NCBI GenBank assembly: GCA_904394705.1
Contig: CAJFNJ010000001.1
Coordinates: 42,209 to 106,208, forward strand
Reading direction: 5' to 3'
From: Avimicrobium caecorum
GTDB lineage: Bacteria; Bacillota; Clostridia; Oscillospirales; Ruminococcaceae
Length of the DNA: 64,000 bases
Shown: piece after piece, positions 25,789 through 35,097 of the stretch
Layout of the letters: each line of letters begins with the position of its first letter
How positions within the stretch are numbered: position 1 is the stretch's first letter
The notes under the pieces: generated by a model
Told to the model about the DNA's origin: nothing
Database searches by the model: none
Seen by the model: the letters and a program-made list of their open reading frames with translations, nothing else
Made by a program: the position numbers and the translations under genes

Positions 25789-26259
25789 TTACCATCTGTA
25801 ATGAGCAAATGCCTTGTTGGCTTCTGCCATCTTATGGGTATCTTCACGCTTCTTGCAAGCGCCGCCCATATTGTTGGTGGCATCGATGATCTCACCAGCC
25901 AGCTTTTCCTGCATGGTGCGCTCACCGCGGGCTCTTGCATAAGTTGTCAGCCAGCGCAGACCCAGGGTCTGACGTCTCTCAGGACGTACTTCCATGGGAA
26001 CCTGGTAAGTAGCACCACCTACACGGCGGGCCTTAACTTCCAGTACGGGCATGATGTTCTCCAGAGCCTTCTCGAAAACATCCAGAGGCTCCTCACCTGT
26101 CTTTTCGCGGATAATGTCGAATGCGCCGTAAACAATCTTCTGAGCGACACCCTTCTTACCGTCCAGCATAACGCTGTTTACCAGACGGGTAACGAGCTTG
26201 GAATTGTACAGGGGATCTACCAGTACATCGCGCTTAGCAACTTGACCTCTTCTTGGCAC
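25789..26259 (-). CDS. rpsG: 30S ribosomal protein S7
   Basis: 156 residues, the standard length, starting at GTG as PRRGQVAKRDVLVDPLYNS and containing GGATYQVPMEVRPERR and ending KAFAHYRW. S7 binds 16S rRNA and starts assembly of the 30S head. The GTG is preferred over an in-frame ATG six codons upstream because GGAGG lies 8 bases before it and the protein then matches the family start. The 138-base gap to rpsL is AT-rich and holds no gene. Confidence 0.96.
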   Translation of the reverse strand: MPRRGQVAKRDVLVDPLYNSKLVTRLVNSVMLDGKKGVAQKIVYGAFDIIREKTGEEPLDVFEKALENIMPVLEVKARRVGGATYQVPMEVRPERRQTLGLRWLTTYARARGERTMQEKLAGEIIDATNNMGGACKKREDTHKMAEANKAFAHYRW

Positions 26260-26397
26260 TTCGCTTCCCTCCTTCACATAATGATATCATTGGTACTCGT
26301 TAGTCTAAAAACTCCCGTCAGCTAAGAATCGGTCGAAATATTTTTCCTTTGGAATCTATATCGAACGATACAATAGCGAACCTTTAGTTTTTAATGC

Positions 26398-26826
26398 TTA
26401 CTTCTTGCCGGCGTTCTTCTTGGGACGCTTGGCACCGTACTTGGAACGGGCCTGCATACGGTTGGCAACACCCTGAGTATCCAGGGTACCACGGATGATG
26501 TGGTAACGCACACCGGGAAGGTCCTTAACACGACCGCCGCGGATCAGCACGACGCTGTGCTCCTGCAGGTTGTGGCCCTCGCCCGGAATGTAGGAAGAAA
26601 CCTCCATACCGTTCGAGAGACGCACTCTTGCTACCTTACGGAGAGCCGAGTTCGGCTTCTTGGGGGTCTGAGTACGGATTGCTGTACAAACGCCTCTCTT
26701 CTGAGGAGAGCTCTGGTTTGTAGCGATTCTCTTCTGTGCGTTCCATCCTCTCTGCAGAGCAGGCGCTGTGGACTTCTTCTCAAGAGTCTGACGGCCCTTG
26801 TGAACCAGCTGGTTAAAGGTTGGCAT
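26398..26826 (-). CDS. rpsL: 30S ribosomal protein S12
   Basis: 142 residues starting MPTFNQLVHKGRQ. The streptomycin-site motifs TPKKPNSALRK and GGRVKDLPGVRYH are both wild type (the lysines that change in resistant mutants are present). S12 controls decoding accuracy in the 30S subunit. The start at 26826 has AAGGAGG upstream; the open frame extends further without family similarity. It is the first gene of the rpsL-rpsG-fusA-tuf run, with its own promoter. Confidence 0.97.
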   Translation of the reverse strand: MPTFNQLVHKGRQTLEKKSTAPALQRGWNAQKRIATNQSSPQKRGVCTAIRTQTPKKPNSALRKVARVRLSNGMEVSSYIPGEGHNLQEHSVVLIRGGRVKDLPGVRYHIIRGTLDTQGVANRMQARSKYGAKRPKKNAGKK

Positions 26827-26923
26827 ATTGCACCTCCTTACTTCAAATTTCCTTTTTTTCTTCCTGTACAAACAAATTTTGCCCATACAGACAGACGGGC
26901 CCGAAGGCACCATCCGAATACCA

Positions 26924-26953
26924 ATTATATCAAGTGTGATACAGGCTTGTCAA
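26924..26953 (-). promoter_or_regulatory. Promoter of rpsL-rpsG-fusA-tuf
   Basis: TTGACA (26948-26953), 18-base spacer, TATAAT (26924-26929) on the minus strand, about 100 bases before the rpsL start. Confidence 0.78.
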
Positions 26954-27038
26954 CAGGAAATTCACCTAAAATTTGTGTAAAATAGAGATTTTTCATAGCA
27001 CACTTCCCTATGATCCCGAACCGACGGACAACTGTCAT

Positions 27039-27073
27039 CAAAACAGCCGGTCTGTTTGATACAGACCGGCTGT
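27039..27073 (-). terminator. Terminator of rpoBC
   Basis: Perfect 13-bp stem ACAGCCGGTCTGT / ACAGACCGGCTGT with a 5-base loop, followed by TTTTG on the minus strand, 33 bases after the rpoC stop. The U-tract is short, so some readthrough into rpsL is possible. Confidence 0.75.
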
Positions 27074-27105
27074 GATGCAGTTATTTTTGCCGGAGAATCG
27101 GGCGA

Positions 27106-30100
27106 TTATTCGCCAGCCGGAGCCACAGGCTCGGCAGATTCTTCGGAAGCATGGGTGTGAGGAGTTTCATCGTAGATCTCGGTGTACTCCACCAGACCGG
27201 TACCGGCCGGGATCAGCTTACCGATGATGACATTCTCCTTCAGGCCGACCAGCGGATCGACCTTGCCCTTGATGGCTGCTTCGGTGAGGACACGGGTGGT
27301 TTCCTGGAAGGAAGCCGCCGACATGAACGACTCAGTAGCCAGCGATGCCTTGGTAATACCCAGCAGCACCGGTGTGGAAGTAGCCATTCTCCGGTCGCCG
27401 CCGTCCTGAGCATTGAGCTCAGCGATCTTTTCGTTGGCAGCCAGGAACTCGCTCTTATCCACGATCTCGCCGGTGAACATCTCGGTGTCACCCTGATCGT
27501 CTACCTTCACCTTGCGCATCATCTGACGCACGATAACCTCAATGTGCTTATCGTTGATATCAACACCCTGGGTACGGTATACCTTCTGTACTTCGCTGAT
27601 GAGGTATTCCTGTACAGCCAGACCGCCCAGCACCTGCAGGATCTCGCCGGGCTCTACCGAGCCTTCGGTGATCGGGGTGCCCTTGGTGATGTAGTCGCCC
27701 TCGGAAACCTTCAGGGTCGAACCGTATACCACCAGCTTCTCGAAGCTTTCGCCGGTCTTGGGATTGGTTACAACCACGTTGTCGCCGCCCTTGGCGTCCT
27801 TCTCGAAGGATACGATACCATCCTCATGGGAGATGATGGCAGCGTTCTTGGGACGGCGGGCTTCGAACAGCTCTTCAACTCGGGGAAGACCCTGGGTAAT
27901 ATCGGCTGCGGTTACAACACCGCCGGTGTGGAAGGTTCTCATGGTCAGCTGGGTACCGGGCTCACCGATGGACTGGGCTGCCACGATACCTACGGCTTCA
28001 CCGATGGATACCGGCTGACCGTTTGCCAGGTTGGCGCCGTAGCACTTCATGCAGACGCCGTTCTTGGCCTCGCAGTTCAGCGGGGTACGGATCTTGACCT
28101 CGGTGTAACCGGCGTCAATGATCTTCTTGGCATCGTTCTCGTCCATCATCTTGTCACGGGATACCAGCAGTTCGCCGGTCTCGGGATGATAGATGTCATC
28201 TGCCAGGTAACGACCGAACAGACGCTCGCTGAGATCCTCGATGACACGACCGTTATCCATGATGGACTGTACCATGATACCCTCATGGGTGCCGCAGTCC
28301 TTCATGCGGATGATAACATCCTGCGATACATCGACCAGACGACGGGTCAGGTAACCCGAGTCAGCGGTACGCAGCGCGGTATCCGCCAGACCCTTACGGG
28401 CGCCTCGGGAGGAGTTGAAGTACTCCAGAATATTCAGACCTTCACGGTAGTTGGACTTGATGGGGATTTCGATGGAACGACCGGAGGTGTTCGCAATCAG
28501 ACCACGCATACCAGCCAGCTGACGGATCTGGTCCATGGAGCCTCGGGCTCCGGAGTCCGCCATCATGTAGATGGGGTTGTCGCCCTTGAAGGTCTCCTGG
28601 AGAGCGTCACGCACCTTCTGGGTGGCTTCGTTCCAGGTCTTTACAACACGCTCATAACGGACATCGTCCGAGATGAAACCACGGTCATACTGACGGCGGA
28701 TATCCAGTACCTTCTTGTCGGCCTCGGCAATGATGTCGGCCTTCTCAGACGGGATAACCGCATCCACTACGGCAACGGTCAGGCCGCTGCGGGTGGAGTA
28801 CTTGAGGCCCTGTGCCTTGATGCGGTCCAGCACCTCGGCGGTACGGGCGGTGCCATGCACACGGATGCAGCGGTCGATGATGTTTCCGAGCTGCTTCTTC
28901 TTGACCAGGAAGGAAATTTCCAGATCAAACTGCTTGTCGGAATCGCTGCGGTCCACATAGCCCAGATCCTGCGGAATGGGATCGTTGAAGATCAGACGGC
29001 CCACTGTGGCGTCGATGATCCGGGATACCTTCTTGCCGCCGATCTCCTTGGTGACACGCACCTTGATGGGAGCATGCAGGCCCACCACCTTGGCATCGTA
29101 AGCCATCAGGGCTTCGGCAGTATCACGGAATACCTTGCCGGCGCCGGGCTCGTTCTCACGGACCATGGTCAGGTAGTAGGAACCCAGTACCATGTCCTGG
29201 GTAGGAACGGTTACAGGACGGCCATCCGAAGGCTTCAGCAGGTTATTGGCAGCCAGCATCAGGAAGCGGGCTTCTGCCTGAGCCTCAGCAGACAGCGGTA
29301 CATGCACCGCCATCTGGTCACCATCGAAGTCTGCGTTGAACGCGGTACATACCAGCGGATGCAGCTTGATGGCACGGCCCTCAACCAGCACAGGCTCGAA
29401 GGCCTGGATACCCAGACGGTGCAGGGTAGGCGCACGGTTGAGCATAACGGGATGGGACTTGATGACAACTTCCAGAGCGTCCCATACTTCCTTGACGGTG
29501 GCACGCTCCACCATCTTGCGGGCGTTCTTGATGTTGGTGGCAACCTTCTGGTCTACCAGGCGCTTCATAACGAAGGGCTTGAACAGCTCCAGAGCCATCT
29601 CCTTGGGCAGACCGCACTGATACATCTTCAGCTCGGGGCCGACTACGATTACCGAACGACCGGAGTAGTCAACACGCTTACCCAGCAGGTTCTGACGGAA
29701 GCGGCCCTGCTTACCCTTGAGCATATCCGAAAGGCTCTTGAGGGGACGGTTGTTGGGGCCGGTGACCGGACGACCACGGCGGCCGTTGTCGATCAGGGCG
29801 TCCACAGCTTCCTGGAGCATGCGCTTCTCATTGCGGACGATGATGTCCGGTGCGCCCAGTTCCAGCAGCTTCTTCAGACGGTTGTTGCGGTTGATGACCC
29901 GGCGGTACAGATCGTTCAGGTCACTGGTGGCGAAACGTCCGCCGTCCAGCTGAACCATGGGACGGATATCCGGAGGGATAACCGGTACCACATCCAGGAT
30001 CATCCACTCGGGCTTGTTGCCCGAAATACGGAAGGCCTCTACCACTTCCAGACGCTTGAGCAGCTTGGCACGCTTCTGACCGGTGGCAGTGGCGAGCTCG

Positions 30101-30675
30101 TCCTTGATCTCCTTGGAGAGAGCATCCAGGTCCAGCTCAGCCAGCAGCTTCTTGATGGCCTCGGCGCCCATACCGGCGTCGAATTCATCTTCATAGGCCT
30201 CGCGCATATCCATATACTCCTTCTCGGAGAGGAGCGCGTACTTCTTCAGATTGGTGTTGCCCGGATCAATGACTACATAGGAGGCAAAGTAGAGCACCTT
30301 TTCCAGCAGTCTCGGGGACATGTTGAGCAGAAGGCCCATACGGGAGGAAGTACCCTTGAAGTACCAGATATGGGATACGGGTGCAGCCAGCTCAATGTGG
30401 CCCATGCGTTCCCGGCGCACCTTGGCACGGGTTACTTCAACGCCGCAGCGTTCGCAGACCTTGCCCTTGTAACGGATGCGCTTGTACTTGCCGCAGTAGC
30501 ACTCCCAGTCCTTAGTGGGTCCGAAGATCCGCTCACAGAACAGGCCGTCCCGCTCCGGCTTGAGGGTACGGTAGTTGATGGTCTCCGGCTTCTTTACTTC
30601 GCCGTAGGACCATTCCCGGATCTGATCAGGAGAGGCAAGACCAATCTTGATCGAATCGAATACATTGAATTCCAT
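27106..30675 (-). CDS. rpoC: DNA-directed RNA polymerase subunit beta'
   Basis: 1189 residues. The N-terminal zinc site CYCGKYK...CERCGVEV (about residues 59-77), the catalytic NADFDGDQMAVHVP with three Mg-binding aspartates near residue 450, the second zinc cluster CGTHEG...CEAKNGVCMKCYGAN, and trigger-loop sequence GEPGTQLTMRTFHTGG are present. It follows rpoB by 12 bases. The C-terminal tail is acidic and His/Glu-rich (THASEESAEPVAPAGE). The RNA polymerase core is assembled with beta, alpha and omega encoded elsewhere. Confidence 0.98.
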   Translation of the reverse strand: MEFNVFDSIKIGLASPDQIREWSYGEVKKPETINYRTLKPERDGLFCERIFGPTKDWECYCGKYKRIRYKGKVCERCGVEVTRAKVRRERMGHIELAAPVSHIWYFKGTSSRMGLLLNMSPRLLEKVLYFASYVVIDPGNTNLKKYALLSEKEYMDMREAYEDEFDAGMGAEAIKKLLAELDLDALSKEIKDELATATGQKRAKLLKRLEVVEAFRISGNKPEWMILDVVPVIPPDIRPMVQLDGGRFATSDLNDLYRRVINRNNRLKKLLELGAPDIIVRNEKRMLQEAVDALIDNGRRGRPVTGPNNRPLKSLSDMLKGKQGRFRQNLLGKRVDYSGRSVIVVGPELKMYQCGLPKEMALELFKPFVMKRLVDQKVATNIKNARKMVERATVKEVWDALEVVIKSHPVMLNRAPTLHRLGIQAFEPVLVEGRAIKLHPLVCTAFNADFDGDQMAVHVPLSAEAQAEARFLMLAANNLLKPSDGRPVTVPTQDMVLGSYYLTMVRENEPGAGKVFRDTAEALMAYDAKVVGLHAPIKVRVTKEIGGKKVSRIIDATVGRLIFNDPIPQDLGYVDRSDSDKQFDLEISFLVKKKQLGNIIDRCIRVHGTARTAEVLDRIKAQGLKYSTRSGLTVAVVDAVIPSEKADIIAEADKKVLDIRRQYDRGFISDDVRYERVVKTWNEATQKVRDALQETFKGDNPIYMMADSGARGSMDQIRQLAGMRGLIANTSGRSIEIPIKSNYREGLNILEYFNSSRGARKGLADTALRTADSGYLTRRLVDVSQDVIIRMKDCGTHEGIMVQSIMDNGRVIEDLSERLFGRYLADDIYHPETGELLVSRDKMMDENDAKKIIDAGYTEVKIRTPLNCEAKNGVCMKCYGANLANGQPVSIGEAVGIVAAQSIGEPGTQLTMRTFHTGGVVTAADITQGLPRVEELFEARRPKNAAIISHEDGIVSFEKDAKGGDNVVVTNPKTGESFEKLVVYGSTLKVSEGDYITKGTPITEGSVEPGEILQVLGGLAVQEYLISEVQKVYRTQGVDINDKHIEVIVRQMMRKVKVDDQGDTEMFTGEIVDKSEFLAANEKIAELNAQDGGDRRMATSTPVLLGITKASLATESFMSAASFQETTRVLTEAAIKGKVDPLVGLKENVIIGKLIPAGTGLVEYTEIYDETPHTHASEESAEPVAPAGE

Positions 30676-30687
30676 ATATCTGCCTCC

Positions 30688-33600
30688 TTAGAAGTTGTCG
30701 TCGTCGGAGAGATCATCCAGATCCATGCCGAAGCTGGCGAACAGATCCCCTGCATCGGTATCATCATCGTCCAGATCGGGGGTGGATACGTCAAACCCAT
30801 CGCTGAGTTCGCTCTCCACCTCGACTCCCTTCTCACCCAGATCGATGTCGTCTGCAATGGTCAGACCCACATCGTCATCGTCGTCGAAGGACTGCTTGAG
30901 GTCGATCTCGTTGCCCTCCTTATCCAGCACGCGCACATCCAGAGCCAGCGACTGCAGCTCCTTGATGAGCACCTTGAAGGACTCGGGAATACCGGGCTTG
31001 GGCACATTCTTGCCCTTTACAATGGCCTCGAAGGTCTTGACACGGCCCACTACATCATCCGACTTCACAGTCAGGATCTCCTGCAGGGTGTAGGCAGCAC
31101 CATAGGCTTCCAGGGCCCAAACTTCCATCTCACCGAATCTCTGGCCGCCGAACTGTGCCTTACCACCCAGAGGCTGCTGGGTAACCAGCGAGTACGGACC
31201 GGTGGAACGGGCATGGATCTTATCGTCTACCAGATGATGCAGCTTGAGGTAATACATATAACCAACGGTTACACGGTTATCGAAGGGTTCACCGGTGCGT
31301 CCGTCATACAGAACGGTCTTGCCATCCGGGTCCAGACCGGCCTCGGCAAGGGCATCACGGATATCCTGCTCGTTGGCGCCATCGAATACCGGAGTCATAA
31401 CCTTCCAGCCCAGAGCGGCAGCGGCACGGCCCAGATGCACTTCCAGTACCTGACCGATGTTCATTCGGGACGGTACGCCCAGGGGGTTCAGACAGATGTC
31501 CAGCGGACGTCCATCGGGCAGATAGGGCATATCCTCCTGCGGCATGATGCGGGATACTACACCCTTGTTACCATGACGGCCCGCCATCTTATCGCCCACC
31601 TGCAGCTTACGCTTCTGAGCGATGTAGCAGCGTACCACCATGTTGACGCCGGGTGCCAGTTCATCGCTGTTTTCCCGGGTGAATACCTTGACATCCACGA
31701 TGATGCCGTACTCACCATGGGGAACACGCAGCGAGGTATCACGCACTTCCCGTGCCTTTTCACCGAAGATGGCCCGGAGCAGACGCTCCTCGGCATTGAG
31801 CTCGGTCTCACCCTTGGGGGTTACCTTGCCCACCAGAATATCGCCGGCACGCACTTCGGCGCCCACACGGATAATACCGCGCTCGTCCAGTTCCTTGAGG
31901 ACATCTTCACCCACGTTGGGAATATCCCGGGTGATCTCCTCCGGTCCGAGCTTGGTGTCTCTGGCTTCGATCTCATATTCCTCGATATGGATCGAGGTGT
32001 AAATATCTTCCTTGACCAGACGCTCGTTGATGAGAACGGCGTCCTCGTAGTTGTAGCCTTCCCAGGTGGTGAAGCCGATGAGCATGTTCTTGCCCAGGGC
32101 GATTTCACCATTGGCGGTGGCAGGACCATCAGCGATAACCTGACCCTTGGTCACGGTCTCGCCCACATTGACAATGGGACGCTGGTTGATGCAGGTGCCG
32201 GCGTTGGAACGCAGGAACTTGATCAGCTCATAGTTCTCGGTCTTGCCCTCGGTGGTCTCGATGACCACTTCATCGGCGCTGACGCTCTTGACTACGCCGT
32301 CATGCTTCGCCAGAACAGTAACGCCGGAATCCACAGCGGCCTTGTACTCCATACCGGTGCCGACAATCGGGCTCTCGGTCTTGAGCAGCGGCACAGCCTG
32401 ACGCTGCATGTTCGCGCCCATCAGCGCACGGTTCGCGTCATCGTTCTCCAGGAAGGGGATCATGGCGGTCGCTACCGACAGTACCATCTTCGGCGATACG
32501 TCCATGAAGTCCACACGGCTGCGGTCCGCTTCCATAACCACATCACGGTAACGGCAGGCAACACGCTCGTTGGCGAAGGTGCCTTCCTCAGTGAGGGGTT
32601 CGTTGGCCTGCGCAACCACATACTCATCTTCCACATCAGCAGTCATGTAGACAACTTCGTCCAGCACCTTGCCGGTGGCCTTGTCCACACGGCGGTAGGG
32701 AGCCTCGATGAAGCCGTACTGGTTGATGCGGGCAAAGGATGCCAGGTAGGAGATCAGACCGATGTTCGGGCCTTCAGGGGTCTCAATGGGACACATGCGT
32801 CCATAGTGGGTGTAGTGTACATCTCGAACCTCGAATCCGGCGCGGTCACGGGACAGACCGCCGGGGCCCAGGGCAGACAGACGACGCTTATGGGTCAGTT
32901 CTGCCAGGGGGTTGGTCTGGTCCATGAACTGGGACAGCGGCGAGGAGCCGAAGAACTCCTTGATGGAAGCCACAACCGGACGGATGTTGATCAGCGCCTG
33001 GGGTGTGATGACATCCATATCCTGGGTCTGAGTAGCCATACGCTCCCGGATCACACGCTCCATACGGGAGAAGCCGATGCGGAACTGGTTCTGCAGCAGC
33101 TCACCAACCGAACGGATACGGCGGTTGCCCAGGTGGTCGATATCGTCCATGGTGCCGACACCCTGGATCAGGCCGCACATATAGTTGATGGTGGCAAAGA
33201 TATCGTCAATGATGATGTGCTTGGGGATCAGGTCGTCCCGACGGGTGCGGATAGCTTCCCGCAGGCTCTCCTCATCCTCATTCTGCTCGAGGATCTCACG
33301 CAGCACCGAGAAGCGGACCTTCTCATTGATGCCGTATTCCTCGCAGTCAAAGTTCACAAAGTCAGCGATGTCCACCATGCCGTTGGACATGATCTTCACC
33401 GGCTCATCGTGGATGGTGATGTACGCTTCCGCTACACCGGCACGCTCGATCTGACCAGCCTTTTCACGGGTCAGGGTCTCGCCTGCCTCTGCCAGGATCT
33501 CACCGGTCATGGGATCGATCACCGGCTGAGCCAGTGTCTGACCAGCCAGACGCAGGCCGATTGCCAGCTTCTTATTATACTTATAGCGGCCTACCCGGGA

Positions 33601-34410
33601 CATATCGTACCGTCTGGGGTCGAAGAACAGGTTGTCCAGATGGGTCTGGGCACTCTCCACCGTCGGCGGTTCACCGGGACGCAGCTTGCGGTATACTTCC
33701 AGCAGGCCGTCCTCTACGCTCTTGGCAGTATCCTTCTCAATGGTGGCACGCAGGGTGGGATCATTGCCGAACAGACCCAGAATCTCCTCATCGGTACCAA
33801 TACCCAGCGCACGGATAAAGGTGGTGATGGGCAGCTTGCGGTTCTTGTCGATGCGGACATAGAACACATCATTGGAGTCGGTTTCGTATTCCAGCCATGC
33901 ACCACGGTTGGGGATAACAGTGGCGGCAAACAGTTCCTTACCGGTCTTGTCACGGGAAGAAGAATAGTATACACCCGGCGAACGAACCAGCTGAGATACA
34001 ATGACACGCTCAGCACCATTGATTACAAAGGTACCGCTGTCAGTCATCAGCGGGAAATCGCCCATATAGATGTCCTGCTCCTTTACTTCGCCGGTTTCCC
34101 GGTTGAGCAGGCTGGCCCGCACCCGCAGCGGAGCCGCATAAGTGGTATCGCGTTCCTTGCATTCCGCAATGCTGTACTTGGGCTGATCATCGAGATGATA
34201 GTCAATGAAATCCAGCACAAGGTTGCCCTGGTAATCTGTAATGGGAGAAACATCGTGGAATACTTCCTTCAGGCCCTCGTCAAGAAACCACTGATAGGAG
34301 TTCTTCTGAACTTCAATCAGATTGGGCATCTCGAGAACTTCGCCTATCCTGGAAAAACTCATCCGGACATTTTTGCCCAGTTTTACAGGTTTTACATTCA
34401 CCATAGGCAT
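30688..34410 (-). CDS. rpoB: DNA-directed RNA polymerase subunit beta
   Basis: 1240 residues from the chosen ATG. The rifampicin region GSSPLSQFMDQTNPLAELTH and RRLSALGPGG carries the sensitive-type Asp, His and Ser residues. GRHGNKGVVSRI and the C-terminal clamp region GGKAQFGGQRFGEMEVWAL are typical. The last about 75 residues are very acidic (DDDDDVGLTIADDIDLG and later DLDDDDTDAGD), longer than in E. coli. The start is chosen because GGAGTGATT precedes it; another ATG lies two codons in. No rplL or rplJ lies upstream; the gene has its own consensus promoter and about 150 bases of leader with a hairpin. Confidence 0.97.
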   Translation of the reverse strand: MPMVNVKPVKLGKNVRMSFSRIGEVLEMPNLIEVQKNSYQWFLDEGLKEVFHDVSPITDYQGNLVLDFIDYHLDDQPKYSIAECKERDTTYAAPLRVRASLLNRETGEVKEQDIYMGDFPLMTDSGTFVINGAERVIVSQLVRSPGVYYSSSRDKTGKELFAATVIPNRGAWLEYETDSNDVFYVRIDKNRKLPITTFIRALGIGTDEEILGLFGNDPTLRATIEKDTAKSVEDGLLEVYRKLRPGEPPTVESAQTHLDNLFFDPRRYDMSRVGRYKYNKKLAIGLRLAGQTLAQPVIDPMTGEILAEAGETLTREKAGQIERAGVAEAYITIHDEPVKIMSNGMVDIADFVNFDCEEYGINEKVRFSVLREILEQNEDEESLREAIRTRRDDLIPKHIIIDDIFATINYMCGLIQGVGTMDDIDHLGNRRIRSVGELLQNQFRIGFSRMERVIRERMATQTQDMDVITPQALINIRPVVASIKEFFGSSPLSQFMDQTNPLAELTHKRRLSALGPGGLSRDRAGFEVRDVHYTHYGRMCPIETPEGPNIGLISYLASFARINQYGFIEAPYRRVDKATGKVLDEVVYMTADVEDEYVVAQANEPLTEEGTFANERVACRYRDVVMEADRSRVDFMDVSPKMVLSVATAMIPFLENDDANRALMGANMQRQAVPLLKTESPIVGTGMEYKAAVDSGVTVLAKHDGVVKSVSADEVVIETTEGKTENYELIKFLRSNAGTCINQRPIVNVGETVTKGQVIADGPATANGEIALGKNMLIGFTTWEGYNYEDAVLINERLVKEDIYTSIHIEEYEIEARDTKLGPEEITRDIPNVGEDVLKELDERGIIRVGAEVRAGDILVGKVTPKGETELNAEERLLRAIFGEKAREVRDTSLRVPHGEYGIIVDVKVFTRENSDELAPGVNMVVRCYIAQKRKLQVGDKMAGRHGNKGVVSRIMPQEDMPYLPDGRPLDICLNPLGVPSRMNIGQVLEVHLGRAAAALGWKVMTPVFDGANEQDIRDALAEAGLDPDGKTVLYDGRTGEPFDNRVTVGYMYYLKLHHLVDDKIHARSTGPYSLVTQQPLGGKAQFGGQRFGEMEVWALEAYGAAYTLQEILTVKSDDVVGRVKTFEAIVKGKNVPKPGIPESFKVLIKELQSLALDVRVLDKEGNEIDLKQSFDDDDDVGLTIADDIDLGEKGVEVESELSDGFDVSTPDLDDDDTDAGDLFASFGMDLDDLSDDDNF

Positions 34411-34446
34411 AATCACTCCATTCATCCATTTACGGTTGGTCAAATA

Positions 34447-34475
34447 CCACAAAAATTTTCGGGAAATTTCTGTGG
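34447..34475 (-). promoter_or_regulatory. Leader hairpin upstream of rpoB
   Basis: 12-bp stem CCACAGAAATTT / AAATTTTTGTGG (one G-U pair) with loop CCCG-like bases, in the 5' leader of rpoB. On the minus strand it is followed by TATTTG, a poor terminator; on the plus strand TTTTT follows. It could act in attenuation or mRNA stability; this is inference. Confidence 0.5.
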
Positions 34476-34564
34476 TTTTTGCGATAACATATTGATTTTT
34501 TGGAAGCTATGTGGTATACTATTTCTCGTAAAAGACATAGCTGTCCATTCTGATACAGTATAAT

Positions 34565-34593
34565 ATTATATAACGCCAAAAAGGCAATGTCAA
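34565..34593 (-). promoter_or_regulatory. Consensus promoter of rpoBC
   Basis: Perfect TTGACA (34588-34593), 17-base spacer, perfect TATAAT (34565-34570) on the minus strand. The -35 box lies inside one arm of the terminator hairpin at 34583-34616. Confidence 0.88.
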
Positions 34594-34625
34594 GCTGAAA
34601 ATTTCCTGACATTGCCTCTTTTTTT
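34578..34625. terminator. Bidirectional terminator hairpin containing the rpoB -35 box
   Basis: 10-bp perfect stem GGCAATGTCA / TGACATTGCC with a 14-base loop. It is followed by TCTTTTTTT on the plus strand and by TTTTT on the minus strand. It separates the upstream leftward genes from rpoB. Confidence 0.75.
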
Positions 34626-34698
34626 GTCCTGAAACAGATCCGGTCTGATTTTTCCCTGATCCATCAGCGATTTACGCCGGTTTTCCAGGAAAGAAATA

Positions 34699-34730
34699 CC
34701 CCTCTGTCCAGGCAGTCCCGGACAGAGGGG
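34699..34730 (-). terminator. Hairpin after the small membrane protein gene 34745-35038
   Basis: Perfect 11-bp stem CCCCTCTGTCC / GGACAGAGGGG; on the minus strand followed by TATTTCTTTCC, a moderate T-tract. Confidence 0.65.
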
Positions 34731-34744
34731 CATAAGTTCAGGAA

Positions 34745-35038
34745 TCAGAGCAGTTCCTCATCGTCATGGACCGCCTGAGACCTGCGCAGGAACTCCAAGC
34801 GTATCCAGAAGAAGGTGACTGGGATATATGCCATCAGGATCAGCTTAAATGGGGTGAGCTGGGTAACATCCCCCATCATCAGATGATAAATCAGAGGTAC
34901 AGCCAGCAGAACCGTAAATCCCAGCGTAAATACGAAGCGGTTGGCACCGGCCTGCATATTCACCGAGTAATAAATGTACTGGATCACGCCTGTAATGGCC
35001 ATCACGCCGCATAGCAGAAGCAGAACTTTAATCAGCAT
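34745..35038 (-). CDS. Small membrane protein of unknown function
   Basis: 97 residues with three hydrophobic segments (IKVLLLLCGVMAITGVIQYIY, FVFTLGFTVLLAVPLIYHLM and LILMAYIPVTFFWIRL), then a charged tail ending VHDDEELL. GGAAGAG lies 9 bases before the ATG at 35038. It follows the M18 aminopeptidase gene by 59 bases on the same strand. I do not recognise the family. Confidence 0.65.
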   Translation of the reverse strand: MLIKVLLLLCGVMAITGVIQYIYYSVNMQAGANRFVFTLGFTVLLAVPLIYHLMMGDVTQLTPFKLILMAYIPVTFFWIRLEFLRRSQAVHDDEELL

Positions 35039-35097
35039 AAAAATCAACTCTTCCTTTCCGATTCAATATACTGTATCTTCCAGAAGGGACTGATGGG

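Noticed and set aside
27151..34563. Plus-strand open frame of 2,470 codons antisense to rpoB and rpoC
   Set aside because: It runs opposite two conserved genes with strong codon bias; long antisense frames are a by-product of avoiding certain stop complements. The translation resembles no protein and no ribosome site fits.
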